Source of the DNA: Firmicutes bacterium UBA4845
Lineage (GTDB): Bacteria; Bacillota; Clostridia; Tissierellales; Sedimentibacteraceae
DNA length: 33,819 nucleotides
NCBI GenBank assembly: GCA_002399975.1
Contig: DHER01000054.1
Location: forward strand, 1 to 33,819
Reading direction: 5' to 3'
The notes beneath the pieces were generated by a model. That model had not been told where the DNA came from and searched no databases. It was given only the letters and a program-made list of their open reading frames with translations. Shown one piece after another: positions 24,441 to 32,969 of the stretch. The stretch's first letter is position 1. Every line of letters begins with the position of its first letter. The position numbers and the translations under genes were made by a program.

Positions 24441-25106
24441 CTATTCTACTATACCTTTTTTATACATAATTCTCGCAATAAATAATGTACCAAATACAGT
24501 ACAAAGAATAACAAGCGCAGCTGAAAATCCGGTAAATAATTTCAGCAAAACCGGAATGGCAAGTGCAAAAATAGCAACCTGAGGATACTTCGTCGCAAAG
24601 TTTCCAAATGTAGCTCCAAAAATTGCCGCGCTTGCATACCTAGTAAGCCCGTCAACTATAAACTCAGGTAATACTGATAAAACCGCTCCTCCTACAATTA
24701 CAGCAGATGTTGTTGCAATTAAGTTAGTTATTATGGAACCGCAAATTGCCATTGTAGAAACAATTTCAGCCTGAATAGTACCAGGCGTGGATTCTGTAAC
24801 ATCTAATGCTAATGCTGCGCATGGAACACGCATATTACCGATATTTCCTGATAAAAAGCCAAGATATGTTCCTGACAAACCAAGTGACGCATAGTATGAA
24901 ATTGGTTCAACAAAATATAACGCACCAAATGAAGCTACAATCAATCCCCATGCTGTCATAACAGTGCTAAAAGGCGGCCAGCAATCATATCTTGTACATA
25001 ACCATAAAACAGGGATGAAAGCTGTCAGAGCCGCTATAATATTGGTAGGTGTTCCGATTTTAATACTGCTTTTTTTCCATTGTTCTAATACTTCTCTTTC
25101 ATTCAT
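24441..25106 (-). CDS. Multi-pass membrane protein, partner of the DUF5058-like protein
   Basis: The 221-residue product is mostly hydrophobic, with about six likely membrane helices. Glycine-rich turns such as FGALYFVEPISYYASLGLSGTYLGFLSGNIGN and AAIFGATFGNFATKYP resemble small secondary carriers. I do not recognise a named family. It begins 12 bases after the DUF5058-like gene, with AGGAGAGG as its ribosome site, and is followed by an M20 amidohydrolase. The paired, similar-sized membrane proteins suggest a two-subunit transporter. This is inference from context only. Confidence 0.7.
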   Translation of the reverse strand: MNEREVLEQWKKSSIKIGTPTNIIAALTAFIPVLWLCTRYDCWPPFSTVMTAWGLIVASFGALYFVEPISYYASLGLSGTYLGFLSGNIGNMRVPCAALALDVTESTPGTIQAEIVSTMAICGSIITNLIATTSAVIVGGAVLSVLPEFIVDGLTRYASAAIFGATFGNFATKYPQVAIFALAIPVLLKLFTGFSAALVILCTVFGTLFIARIMYKKGIVE

Positions 25107-25118
25107 TATGTACCTCTC

Positions 25119-25838
25119 CTATTTTATTAATTGATCGAATCCAACTGAAAAAATCATTCCAATAACCATAGCAATACCCAACGAATATTCTTTTAACTTC
25201 GGATATTTTTTACATATCGTATTCATAAGTAATACCATTGAAACTGCTCCTGTAACAACAGCGATTGTATTTCCTATTCCTTTCATTATCTCACCGGCAT
25301 TCAGATATCCGAAAATACCAAGAGAGCATGCACTGCTCAGAACTACCAGCCAATTTATATCTCCGCCGGATATTTTGGTTCGTAATTTATCCAGAGAAGG
25401 TGTGGCAACACCTGTAAAAACTAACCAGCCTGCACCGTTAAGTGCCATTGCAAACCATGACACAGCAAGGCACATTAGTGTATAATCTTGAGAGCCAAGT
25501 ACAACCCCGCAGGCTTCCGCACCTATATTTGCAGCCGATAATTCTGTAGCAGCAGCACCGATAATAGACAAACGAAGCCATGACATCGGCCCGCCAATAG
25601 AGGCCATTAAACCAACCATTACAATAAACACACCTAATGCCGGCCCAATCGCAGAAATTAGCCCTACTCGAAAGGCTTTTTTAGGGACTGCAGGATCAAG
25701 ACTTATCTGAGCTGTCATTTTCTTACTCTGACGCATATAAAGTGCTGCCTGAAGTGCTGAAATTCCTACTGTTATTCCGCACAGCAGCCACAGAATTGGA
25801 GCATTTGAAACTTCTGATACTAATGAAACGTTATCCAT
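25119..25838 (-). CDS. DUF5058-like multi-pass membrane protein
   Basis: The 239-residue protein has about six hydrophobic segments (roughly 12-32, 57-80, 122-143, 160-180, 187-208, 217-238). A conserved-looking loop, PMSWLRLSIIGAAATELSAANIG, sits at about 83-105, and this block is what recalls DUF5058. The function of that family is not established. It is the first gene of a unit with a second membrane protein, an M20 amidohydrolase and yajC. The ATG follows AAAGGAG. A promoter with a long leader lies upstream. An uptake role for acylated amino acids or peptides is my inference. Confidence 0.7.
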   Translation of the reverse strand: MDNVSLVSEVSNAPILWLLCGITVGISALQAALYMRQSKKMTAQISLDPAVPKKAFRVGLISAIGPALGVFIVMVGLMASIGGPMSWLRLSIIGAAATELSAANIGAEACGVVLGSQDYTLMCLAVSWFAMALNGAGWLVFTGVATPSLDKLRTKISGGDINWLVVLSSACSLGIFGYLNAGEIMKGIGNTIAVVTGAVSMVLLMNTICKKYPKLKEYSLGIAMVIGMIFSVGFDQLIK

Positions 25839-25927
25839 TCGCTTTTCTCCTTTGTTCTTTTCATATAGTTATTTATCTTTTTTTATGCAGCAAAAAATTA
25901 GTTATTATAAATCAAATAAATATTACT

Positions 25928-25983
25928 TACTATATATAGTATATTTAAAATATTATTTCACATATACAGTATTAATTATACTG
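25928..25983. repeat. Two palindromes in the leader of the DUF5058-amidohydrolase unit
   Basis: TACTATATATAGTA (25928-25941) is a perfect 14-base palindrome, and CAGTAT-TAATT-ATACTG (25967-25983) is an inverted repeat. Both lie between the predicted promoter and the first gene. They could bind a repressor, but AT-rich palindromes arise easily by chance. Confidence 0.3.
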
Positions 25984-26011
25984 CTTTTAGTTTGCCACAT
26001 AAATCTATATA

Positions 26012-26040
26012 ATATTAACACTTCTTATAAAGATTGTAAA
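26012..26040 (-). promoter_or_regulatory. Probable promoter of the DUF5058-amidohydrolase unit
   Basis: On the minus strand TTTACA (26035-26040) and TAATAT (26012-26017) are 17 bases apart. This would leave a leader of about 165 bases before the DUF5058-like gene. Confidence 0.5.
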
Positions 26041-26089
26041 GATATGAAATATATTTATTGTAACTCCGTTCAATACGACTACTGCTGAA

Positions 26090-26545
26090 TTAAAAACGAC
26101 AGTCAAATAAAAAAACCGCCGTTTTATTAAATAATGTTATTTTAAATTTACGATCAAACACAATAATTGTACTCGGACTATGTTCAACTATTAAATTACT
26201 AAATTCACTGTAATTTTTCGTTTCAATTATCTGTTTCCTTAAATCAACATTTGTTTTTTGAAATTCTCTTGTACTTGATTTTTTAATAATTTGTTAAATC
26301 TAAATGCAATTATAAACAACAAGGTTATTACTGCAAATACAATTAGTGCTCCTTTTAAAATTTTGTCTAATATTTTATTCCTTATATATTTATCTTCATT
26401 TACTCATTTATCAGAAATTTTCTGATAATCACCGCTAACTCTTAATTGATTCAATCCATAATTTAATTTAGTTAATAATTCTTTGTTCCCATCCTTAACT
26501 TCAATTTTATAATAACAATATAAACTCTTTTTTTCATTTATTTTA
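26090..26545 (-). pseudogene. Remnant of a membrane sensor protein (solute-binding domain, membrane helix, PAS)
   Basis: Three minus-strand frame pieces join into one decayed protein. The first resembles the end of a family 3 solute-binding domain: KIEVKDGNKELLTKLNYGL followed by QLRVSGDYQKISDK. A TGA at 26404 stands where a tryptophan codon (TGG) is usual. The same frame continues into a membrane helix (ILKGALIVFAVITLLFIIAF). Near 26270 the frame shifts, and the other frame reads TREFQKTNVDLRKQI and a PAS start (EHSPSTIIVFDRKFKITLFN). Both ends are missing. The original was probably a histidine kinase or diguanylate cyclase. A weak hairpin at 26093-26125 could end transcripts on this strand. 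Confidence 0.75.
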
Positions 26546-26556
26546 CAGTTTCCTAT

Positions 26557-28419
26557 TTAATCTAGCTCAACCGCTCCTGTGTTTAAAGCATAGTAGCGAC
26601 CTTTCTGCCTCATTAAATCTTCATGGTCGCCTCTTTCTATGATTTCTCCATGTTCAAGAACCATTATGGCATTTGAATCACGTACGGTTGATAATCTATG
26701 GGCAATTACAAATGTTGTTCTTCCTTTCATCAGTTTATCCATACCCTCTGATATAAGCTTTTCAGTTCTTGTATCAACTGAAGATGTTGCTTCGTCAAGT
26801 ATCAGTATAGCCGGGTCAGCAACTGCTGCTCTGGCAATGGACAGAAGCTGTCTTTCTCCTTGGGATAGATTTTGGCCGTCGGATGTAAGTATTGTATCAT
26901 AACCATTTGGTAAATGTTTTATGAAGTAATGGGCATTTGCAAGTTTTGCCGCATTTTTTACTTCTTCATCTGTAGCATCAAGCTTTCCATACCTGATATT
27001 GTCTGCAACTGTTCCTTCAAATAGATGAACATCCTGCAAAACTATGGACATTGTGCTTCTCAAATCAAATTTGTCAATTCTTCTTATATCTATTCCGTCA
27101 TAAAGTATCGTACCTTCGTTAATTTCATAGAAACGGTTTATAAGGTTTGTAATTGTCGTTTTTCCCGCACCTGTGGAACCGACAAAGGCTATCTTTTGTC
27201 CGGGTCTAGCATATAGGTTTATATTTTTTAATACTGTCTTACCAGGCTCATAGCCAAAATCCACATTCTTCATTGTTATGTTTCCCTTTAAAGGAACCAA
27301 TTTAAATTCACCATTTTCCTTTGGCAATTTCCAGCATAAATTTTTCTTGCCTTCACATTCTTCTACAAGCCTGACATCGCCTTCATTTAATTCAATTTTT
27401 TCATCCAGCACATTAAATATTCTTTCCGCTCCTGCCAATGCCGCAAACAATGTATTGAGCTGATTGGATACCTGTGTTATGGGTCTTGATATAGTCCTTG
27501 TGTACTGTAAAAAGGACGCAAGATTACCTATACTGAATTTGTTAAGCATTACAAGGTATGCTCCCACTATTGAAACAACCGCATATTTTACATATGACAA
27601 ATTTCCCATAATTGGCATCAGCATTACACCGTAGGATGCAGCATTTGTACTGGCTTTTCTCAGTTCTTCATTTCTTTCATTGAAGTTTTTAATTGCTCTT
27701 TCCTCATAATTAAAAATCTGAACTACTTTTTGCCCTGACATCATTTCTTCAATATACCCGTTCATACCTGCCAAAGTTGCCTGCTGCCCGCGAAAGTATT
27801 TGGACGATTTTTTACCGACATTTGCAGCTACAACCATTAACATCACCAGCATTACAGCAACAATTAATGTCAGCAGAGGGCTTAAAAACAGCATCATTAT
27901 AAATGTACCCACAACGGTTATTATAGAAATCAATACTTGTGATACACTTTGCTCCAATGATTGATTGAGCATATCAACATCGTTGGTAAATGTGGACATT
28001 ATATCGCCGTGTGTGCGACGGTCAAAAAATGATATGGACAGTTTTTCCAAATGTGAGAACATGTCTTCACGGATTTTATGCACCGTTTTTTGAGCAAGTT
28101 TTGCCATGAACAAGCTTCCCAAATATTGAGTCAAAGCAACTACTAAAACAATAATTCCCATAATAACAAGATACCTAATAAATACAGACTTATCAAAGTC
28201 CCCCACAAGAGTATCAATTATAGGACTCAGCATTCCGGTTATTGCAATTTCACCGACAGAACCTATGATTATAAACAATATACCACCGAAAAACAGAAAT
28301 TTATTAAATTTAAAGTAGCTGAACAGCCTCACAAGTGTCCTTTTAGGATCTGTGGGTTTGAGTCTTCTGGGAATTGTATATTCTACATCTCTTTTTTCTG
28401 TTTTTTTCATTTCACTCAT
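26557..28419 (-). CDS. ABC exporter half-transporter with intact ATPase site residues
   Basis: The 620-residue protein has an N-terminal six-helix exporter domain (about 35-340) and an ATPase domain. Walker A is GSTGAGKTT, the Q-loop is VLQDVHLFEGTV, the signature is LSQGERQ, Walker B is ILILDEATSSVD with the catalytic Glu, and the H-loop is IAHRLSTV. An extended stretch of about 30 residues separates the two domains, as in YheH/LmrD-type subunits. It overlaps the upstream half-transporter gene by four bases (ATGA), so they form a heterodimer. The substrate is unknown; drugs, lipids and peptides are all possible. The dimer's partner has the defective catalytic residue. Confidence 0.9.
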   Translation of the reverse strand: MSEMKKTEKRDVEYTIPRRLKPTDPKRTLVRLFSYFKFNKFLFFGGILFIIIGSVGEIAITGMLSPIIDTLVGDFDKSVFIRYLVIMGIIVLVVALTQYLGSLFMAKLAQKTVHKIREDMFSHLEKLSISFFDRRTHGDIMSTFTNDVDMLNQSLEQSVSQVLISIITVVGTFIMMLFLSPLLTLIVAVMLVMLMVVAANVGKKSSKYFRGQQATLAGMNGYIEEMMSGQKVVQIFNYEERAIKNFNERNEELRKASTNAASYGVMLMPIMGNLSYVKYAVVSIVGAYLVMLNKFSIGNLASFLQYTRTISRPITQVSNQLNTLFAALAGAERIFNVLDEKIELNEGDVRLVEECEGKKNLCWKLPKENGEFKLVPLKGNITMKNVDFGYEPGKTVLKNINLYARPGQKIAFVGSTGAGKTTITNLINRFYEINEGTILYDGIDIRRIDKFDLRSTMSIVLQDVHLFEGTVADNIRYGKLDATDEEVKNAAKLANAHYFIKHLPNGYDTILTSDGQNLSQGERQLLSIARAAVADPAILILDEATSSVDTRTEKLISEGMDKLMKGRTTFVIAHRLSTVRDSNAIMVLEHGEIIERGDHEDLMRQKGRYYALNTGAVELD

Positions 28420-30140
28420 TGTCCAACCACCCCTTTCTTCTGTGATTCATAAATTTCTTTATAAACAGGTGAACTTTCCATTAACGTCTCATGTGTTCCC
28501 ATTGATTCAATTTCTCCTTCATTCATAACAAGTATTTTATCTGCCTGCTGAATTGACGAAATCCTTTGGGCTATTATCATTGTGGTAACATCTCCAAGAT
28601 CTTGCTTAAAAGCTTTTTGTATTTTAGCGTCTGTAGCCATGTCTACGGCACTGGTGGAATCATCTAAAATAATAATTTCAGGAGATTTAACCAAGGCTCT
28701 TGCTATTGCCAGTCTCTGTTTCTGTCCGCCTGAGAAATTATCTCCGCCCTGAACAACTATGTGATCCAGACCGTCTTCATATTTGGATACAAATTCCCAT
28801 GCCTGAGACACCTTCAATGCATTTATTATCTGCTCATCTGTTGCATTTTCATTTCCCCATTTCATGTTTTCTCTGATAGTCCCTGAAAACAGTACGTTTT
28901 TTTGCAATACAAACGCCACCTTATCCCTCAATGATTTTATGTGATATTTTTTTACGTTAACTCCTCCAACTTCAACGACTCCTTCAGTAACATCATAAAG
29001 CCTTGGAATCAGCTGAACCAGCGTGGACTTTGAAGAACCTGTTGATCCTATTATTCCTACTGTTTCACCGGATTTAATTTCAAGGTTGATATTTTTTAAT
29101 GTTTTCTCAGGGCTGAAAGGGTATGTAAAGCTTACATTATCAAACTTTATATCACCATTTGTCATGTTCATAACAGGATTTGAATCTTCCATAATCTCTG
29201 AATCTGTTCCCAGCACTTCATTGATCCTGGATGCTGAAGCCATACCTCTTAATAATTGCATAAAAAACATTGAAATCATCATCAAAGACATCAGTATCTG
29301 AGTTATATATGTGACAAATGATATTAGTTCTCCGCTTCCCATACCACCTGCAACCACCTGCTTGCCTCCAAACCACAATACTGCTATTATGGTGGAGTAC
29401 GTGACAATATTCATAAGAGGACCTACCATAATAACTTTAGATATGGCATATAAGGCAGTGTCTCTCAGGGAATCATTTCTCTCTTTGAATCTTTGTTCCT
29501 CGTGGCTTTGTCTGTTAAAAGATTTAACAACTCTTATTCCCGTTAAATTTTCCTGTATAATTGCATTAACTCTGTCAACACGCGACTGCATCTTAATAAA
29601 AAGAGGCCTTGCCTTTGACAGTATTATTATTAAAAAAACCGCCATAACCGGAACTGAAACCATAAATACCCCTGCTAGCGGTGCATTAATACTCAGTGCC
29701 ATAATTAAGGCAAAAATCATCATAAATGGTGCCCGTACCGCCAATCGAAGACTCATCATTGCCACCTGCCCAAGAGTATTGCAGTCATTAGTCAGTCTTG
29801 TTATCAGTGATGATACGGAAAACTTATCCAGATTAGCATATGAAAAGCTCTGAACCTTTTCAAATGTTGTTTTTCTTACTTCAGCCGCAAAGCCGTAACC
29901 TGCCTTTGCACCGTAATGAGAACTGATGATCCCCATAGTCATGCCGAACAAAGCGACTAAAATCATAGTTATGCCTACTTTAACAACATAATTTATATCT
30001 CGTCCGGCAATTCCCACATCCACTATCATTGACATTAAGTACGGAATAACAATATCTGCGCCTACCTCTAATATCATTAATATTGGACACAGTACTGCGT
30101 ACTTAATATATTTTTTCATAAAAGGCAACAATTTTCTCAC
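28416..30140 (-). CDS. ABC exporter half-transporter with degenerate catalytic residue
   Basis: The 574-residue protein has six membrane helices and an ATPase domain. Walker A reads GSTGSSKST, the signature is FSGGQKQR, and Walker B is IIILDDSTSAVD, with Asp where the catalytic Glu is expected. The switch histidine position reads IAQRISSI, with Gln. These changes define the degenerate site of heterodimeric exporters such as BmrCD, LmrCD and TM287/288. The GTG at 30140 follows AGGAGTG, a better start than the internal ATG at 30119. It is the first gene of the two-gene operon. Confidence 0.9.
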   Translation of the reverse strand: MRKLLPFMKKYIKYAVLCPILMILEVGADIVIPYLMSMIVDVGIAGRDINYVVKVGITMILVALFGMTMGIISSHYGAKAGYGFAAEVRKTTFEKVQSFSYANLDKFSVSSLITRLTNDCNTLGQVAMMSLRLAVRAPFMMIFALIMALSINAPLAGVFMVSVPVMAVFLIIILSKARPLFIKMQSRVDRVNAIIQENLTGIRVVKSFNRQSHEEQRFKERNDSLRDTALYAISKVIMVGPLMNIVTYSTIIAVLWFGGKQVVAGGMGSGELISFVTYITQILMSLMMISMFFMQLLRGMASASRINEVLGTDSEIMEDSNPVMNMTNGDIKFDNVSFTYPFSPEKTLKNINLEIKSGETVGIIGSTGSSKSTLVQLIPRLYDVTEGVVEVGGVNVKKYHIKSLRDKVAFVLQKNVLFSGTIRENMKWGNENATDEQIINALKVSQAWEFVSKYEDGLDHIVVQGGDNFSGGQKQRLAIARALVKSPEIIILDDSTSAVDMATDAKIQKAFKQDLGDVTTMIIAQRISSIQQADKILVMNEGEIESMGTHETLMESSPVYKEIYESQKKGVVGQ

Positions 30141-30290
30141 ATTATCACTCCTGTCATCATATTGTCTATATATCTTTCCCTTAATTAGCTACGAATATAT
30201 AATATTAAATTTAATACACATCATAATATAATATCACTAATATACTTAAATAAAGCTTAAATAAATAAAAAAAACGGTTCAAAAATAAAT

Positions 30291-30306
30291 GATAATGAAA
30301 ATTATC
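30291..30306. promoter_or_regulatory. Fur-box-like inverted repeat upstream of the ABC operon
   Basis: GATAAT-GAAA-ATTATC resembles part of the Fur consensus but has a four-base spacer, unlike the usual 7-1-7 arrangement. It lies about 150 bases before the exporter start and just after the yqeY terminator. Confidence 0.2.
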
Positions 30307-30317
30307 GCCTGGCATAA

Positions 30318-30342
30318 AAAAGCCCTGGTAACCAGGACTTTT
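30318..30342 (-). terminator. Terminator of the mtaB-HIT-rpsU-yqeY operon
   Basis: On the minus strand AAAAGTCCTGG and CCAGGGCTTTT pair over 11 positions (one G-U) around a three-base loop, followed by TTTTATG. It directly follows the yqeY stop codon. Confidence 0.85.
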
Positions 30343-30345
30343 AAA

Positions 30346-30789
30346 CTATTTTATATATTTTGCCAAGATTTCATTAACATGTTTCCCATCAGCCTTACCT
30401 TTTACCTGTGGCATTATGAGAGACATCAATTTACCCATGTCTTTTTTAGTCTGTGCGCCTGTTTGTTCTATTGCTTTTTTAACAATCACATCAAGCTCTT
30501 CATCCGACAGTTGAGGTGGTAAATATTCCAACAATATTTTAATTTCTTTGTTGGTAAGATCTACAAGATCCTGCCGCTTTCCTTTTTCAAAATCAGAAAT
30601 TGAATCTTTTTTCTGCTTAACTTGTTTAGAGATTATACCTATTATATCATCATCAGTCAGCTCTATTCTTTCATCAACTTCCCGTTGCTTAACAGCTGCC
30701 CTTATCATTGTAACAACATCTTTCCGGATCTTGTTTTTAGATCTCATGGACTGCTTTAAATCTTCCATAAGTTTCTCTTTTAAAGGCAT
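30346..30789 (-). CDS. yqeY: GatB/YqeY domain protein
   Basis: YqeY resembles the C-terminal tRNA-binding tail of the amidotransferase subunit GatB; its cellular role is not firmly known. The 147-residue protein has the usual layout: a helical N-terminal half (KEKLMEDLKQSMRSKNKIRKDVVTMIRAAV), then EIKILLEYLPPQLSDEEL, then the small C-terminal domain with KKDMGKLMSLIMPQVKGKADGK. The ATG follows AGAGGTG. It follows rpsU by about 11 bases, a pairing kept across Firmicutes. Confidence 0.93.
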   Translation of the reverse strand: MPLKEKLMEDLKQSMRSKNKIRKDVVTMIRAAVKQREVDERIELTDDDIIGIISKQVKQKKDSISDFEKGKRQDLVDLTNKEIKILLEYLPPQLSDEELDVIVKKAIEQTGAQTKKDMGKLMSLIMPQVKGKADGKHVNEILAKYIK

Positions 30790-30800
30790 GCTTTCACCTC

Positions 30801-30986
30801 TTATCTTGATTTTTTATTTTTCTTTCTACGAGCTGCTTCAGCTTTCTTTTTACGCTTTACACTTGGTTTCTCGTAGTGCTCTCTTTTTCTGACTTCTGAC
30901 ATAACACCCGTAAGAGCACATTGCCTTTTAAATCTTCTAAGAGCATTATCTATTGATTCATTTTCTCTAACTTTTACCTCTGTCAT
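30801..30986 (-). CDS. rpsU: 30S ribosomal protein bS21
   Basis: This small basic protein of the 30S subunit helps mRNA binding at initiation. The product, about 61 residues, has the conserved VRENESIDNALRRFKRQCA and EVRKREHYEKPSVKRKKK blocks and a lysine/arginine-rich tail. The ATG at 30986 follows GGGGAGGG, which sets the start; a longer frame from 31031 adds an unrelated N-terminus. It lies between the HIT gene and yqeY. Confidence 0.94.
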   Translation of the reverse strand: MTEVKVRENESIDNALRRFKRQCALTGVMSEVRKREHYEKPSVKRKKKAEAARRKKNKKSR

Positions 30987-31090
30987 CCTGCTACCCTCCC
31001 CTCGTCTACTACTACTGTATGTCCTAGACACCAGCGAGTTTTAAATAGCATTTATTATTATATAACACAGAATAAGTAAATGCAAGGATT

Positions 31091-31432
31091 TTATGATAAA
31101 ATTTCTGACAGCTTTTTCCCACCAACTAAGTGGAAATGCAGATGCTGTACGGATTGGCATCCGTCTTCTCCGCAATTGCTGACAACTCTATATCCGTTTT
31201 CTTTAATTCCTTCCTGCTCTGCAATTTTATTTATCGCTTCAAATATTTTCGCAATAATACTGCTATTGCTTGAATTAATATCATTCATTGATGTTATATG
31301 CACTTTTGGTACAATTAAAATATGTACCGGAGCCTGAGGGTTTAAATCTCTGAAAGCTGTAAAATTATCAGTTTCGTACACAATGTTTGACGGAACTTCT
31401 TTATTTGCTATCTGGCAAAATATGCAGCTCAT
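31091..31432 (-). CDS. HIT-family nucleotide hydrolase (Hint-like)
   Basis: HIT proteins of this type remove groups from nucleoside phosphoramidates or AMP conjugates. The 113-residue protein starts CIFCQIANKEVPSNIVYE and has APVHILIVPKVHI and the catalytic triad QHLHFHLVGG near its end, the Hint arrangement. Cysteines and a histidine at the start may bind zinc. The ATG at 31432 follows AGAGGTGA; the in-frame start at 31450 is less likely. It lies between mtaB and rpsU in the usual clostridial order. Confidence 0.92.
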   Translation of the reverse strand: MSCIFCQIANKEVPSNIVYETDNFTAFRDLNPQAPVHILIVPKVHITSMNDINSSNSSIIAKIFEAINKIAEQEGIKENGYRVVSNCGEDGCQSVQHLHFHLVGGKKLSEILS

Positions 31433-31502
31433 TCTTTTCACCTCTCTCATCTATAATCATCTAAATAATCATCTATATCTATTTGGAATTATCTAGATTC
31501 AG

Positions 31503-32813
31503 TCATTGTATATTATCTCCACATAAATAATCGCTTTTCACGTTTTTTATGTGAACATTTACTACTTTGTTTTTTATATTAATATCACTTTTCACCAAAA
31601 CTTTCAAGTAGTTTGTCGTATATCCTTCAAATATATTTTCTTTTTTTTGGGTTTCAATCAGAACAGGCATATTCATGCCTACAAATTGCTTCATGACCTC
31701 AGTGGATAAACTATTGCCCAAATCAATCAATAACTTGCTTCGAACAGCCTTGACCGAGCCATCCACCTGACCGTCCATTTCTGCAGCCTTTGTTCCTTCT
31801 CTCACGGAATATTTAAACACGTGAAGCCTTAAAAATCTTATAATTTTTACAAACTCAAGAGTTTCATTAAATTCTTCATCCGTCTCTTTAGGAAACCCTA
31901 CGATTATATCTGTTGTAATTCCGGCTTTAGGCATAAATTTCCTGATTATTTCAACATAATTTTTATACTCAGCCGTTGTGTATTTTCTGTTCATGCGCTT
32001 TAGAACGCTGTCGCTTCCGCTTTGCAATGACAAATGAAAATGATCACATGTCTTATTAAGCTTGGAATATCTTGAAATAAAATCCTCGGTAATCAATTTA
32101 GGTTCTAACGAACCCAACCGTATTCTTTCCAAGCCGTCAATTTTATCAATATCTTCTATTAATCTAATTAAAGCATCCTTACAGTGAATGTCCTTCCCAT
32201 ATGACGAAATGTGAATCCCGTTCAGCACTACTTCCTTATAACCATTGACTGCAACATTTTTTATTTCTTCTAAAATTTCATTATGATTCCTGCTTCTGAT
32301 GGGTCCTCTTACATAAGGGATAATACAATATGAGCAGAACTGGCTGCAACCGTCCTGAATTTTTATGTTTGCCCTGGTTCTATCATGAACAGCACTTATT
32401 TTTAGTTCCTCGAAATCTTCTTTCCCTTGGAATTTTTCTATGGACTTAGTATGCATTTCCATATGTTTCAGTTTTTCTTTAATTAATCTTCCTATACTAC
32501 CTTTATGCTTTGTCCCGATAATTATGTCTGCACTTGTTTCTTTATTTATTTTTTCGCCATTAAGCTGAACACTGCACCCAACAGCCACAATTAATGCCTT
32601 TGGATTGGAGCGTCTTGCCTTATTTATAAATTGCCTTGATTTTCTTTCGCTTTCATTAGTTACGGCACATGTATTTATTACATAAATATCGCTTTTTTCA
32701 CCATGATATAGGACTTCAAAACCTTCATTCTCAAGAAGTTCAGCCATAGCTTCTGTTTCAAATTGATTAACCTTGCATCCCAAGGTAGTAAATGACACGG
32801 TATACTTTTCCAT
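31503..32813 (-). CDS. mtaB: tRNA ms2t6A37 methylthiotransferase
   Basis: MtaB is a radical SAM enzyme that adds a methylthio group to N6-threonylcarbamoyladenosine at position 37 of tRNAs reading ANN codons. The 436-residue protein has the N-terminal cluster cysteines Cys13 (TLGCKVNQ), Cys49 (NTCAVT) and Cys80 (VGCSVQ), then the radical SAM triad Cys156, Cys160 and Cys163 in CSQFCSYC. Later motifs include SLQSGSDSVLKRMNRKY and TTDIIVGFPKETDEEF, and a C-terminal TRAM-like region. TLGCKVNQ marks MtaB rather than MiaB. The ATG at 32813 follows GGGAGG closely, and family length supports it over the frame start at 32882. Confidence 0.94.
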   Translation of the reverse strand: MEKYTVSFTTLGCKVNQFETEAMAELLENEGFEVLYHGEKSDIYVINTCAVTNESERKSRQFINKARRSNPKALIVAVGCSVQLNGEKINKETSADIIIGTKHKGSIGRLIKEKLKHMEMHTKSIEKFQGKEDFEELKISAVHDRTRANIKIQDGCSQFCSYCIIPYVRGPIRSRNHNEILEEIKNVAVNGYKEVVLNGIHISSYGKDIHCKDALIRLIEDIDKIDGLERIRLGSLEPKLITEDFISRYSKLNKTCDHFHLSLQSGSDSVLKRMNRKYTTAEYKNYVEIIRKFMPKAGITTDIIVGFPKETDEEFNETLEFVKIIRFLRLHVFKYSVREGTKAAEMDGQVDGSVKAVRSKLLIDLGNSLSTEVMKQFVGMNMPVLIETQKKENIFEGYTTNYLKVLVKSDINIKNKVVNVHIKNVKSDYLCGDNIQ

Positions 32814-32853
32814 TTTCCTCCCGGCATTACTGATATATCTTAAACACATATAT

Positions 32854-32882
32854 ACTATATCATAATTATTTATGTTTTTCAA
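32854..32882 (-). promoter_or_regulatory. Promoter of the mtaB-HIT-rpsU-yqeY operon
   Basis: On the minus strand TTGAAA (32877-32882) and TATAGT (32854-32859) are 17 bases apart, about 35 bases before the mtaB start. This makes mtaB the first gene of its own transcript. Confidence 0.7.
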
Positions 32883-32969
32883 GGTGCTATGCCCAAAAAG
32901 TCACGACAAACGCATGAATGTGTTTCACTATTAATTTTCGAAAGAAATATTTTTTAAAAACATTATGAG

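Noticed and set aside
25852..26088. 78-residue plus-strand frame rich in Tyr and Ile
   Set aside because: AT-rich intergenic DNA yields such frames by chance; no ribosome site or motif. A minus-strand promoter and leader explain the region better.
29311..29853. 180-residue plus-strand frame
   Set aside because: It is antisense to the well-supported ABC exporter gene, with no family motif. It is a shadow of that gene's codon pattern.
31451..31500. Short tandem ATAATCATCTA repeats
   Set aside because: Only two or three imperfect units in an AT-rich gap between mtaB and the HIT gene; too few for a CRISPR or a meaningful repeat.
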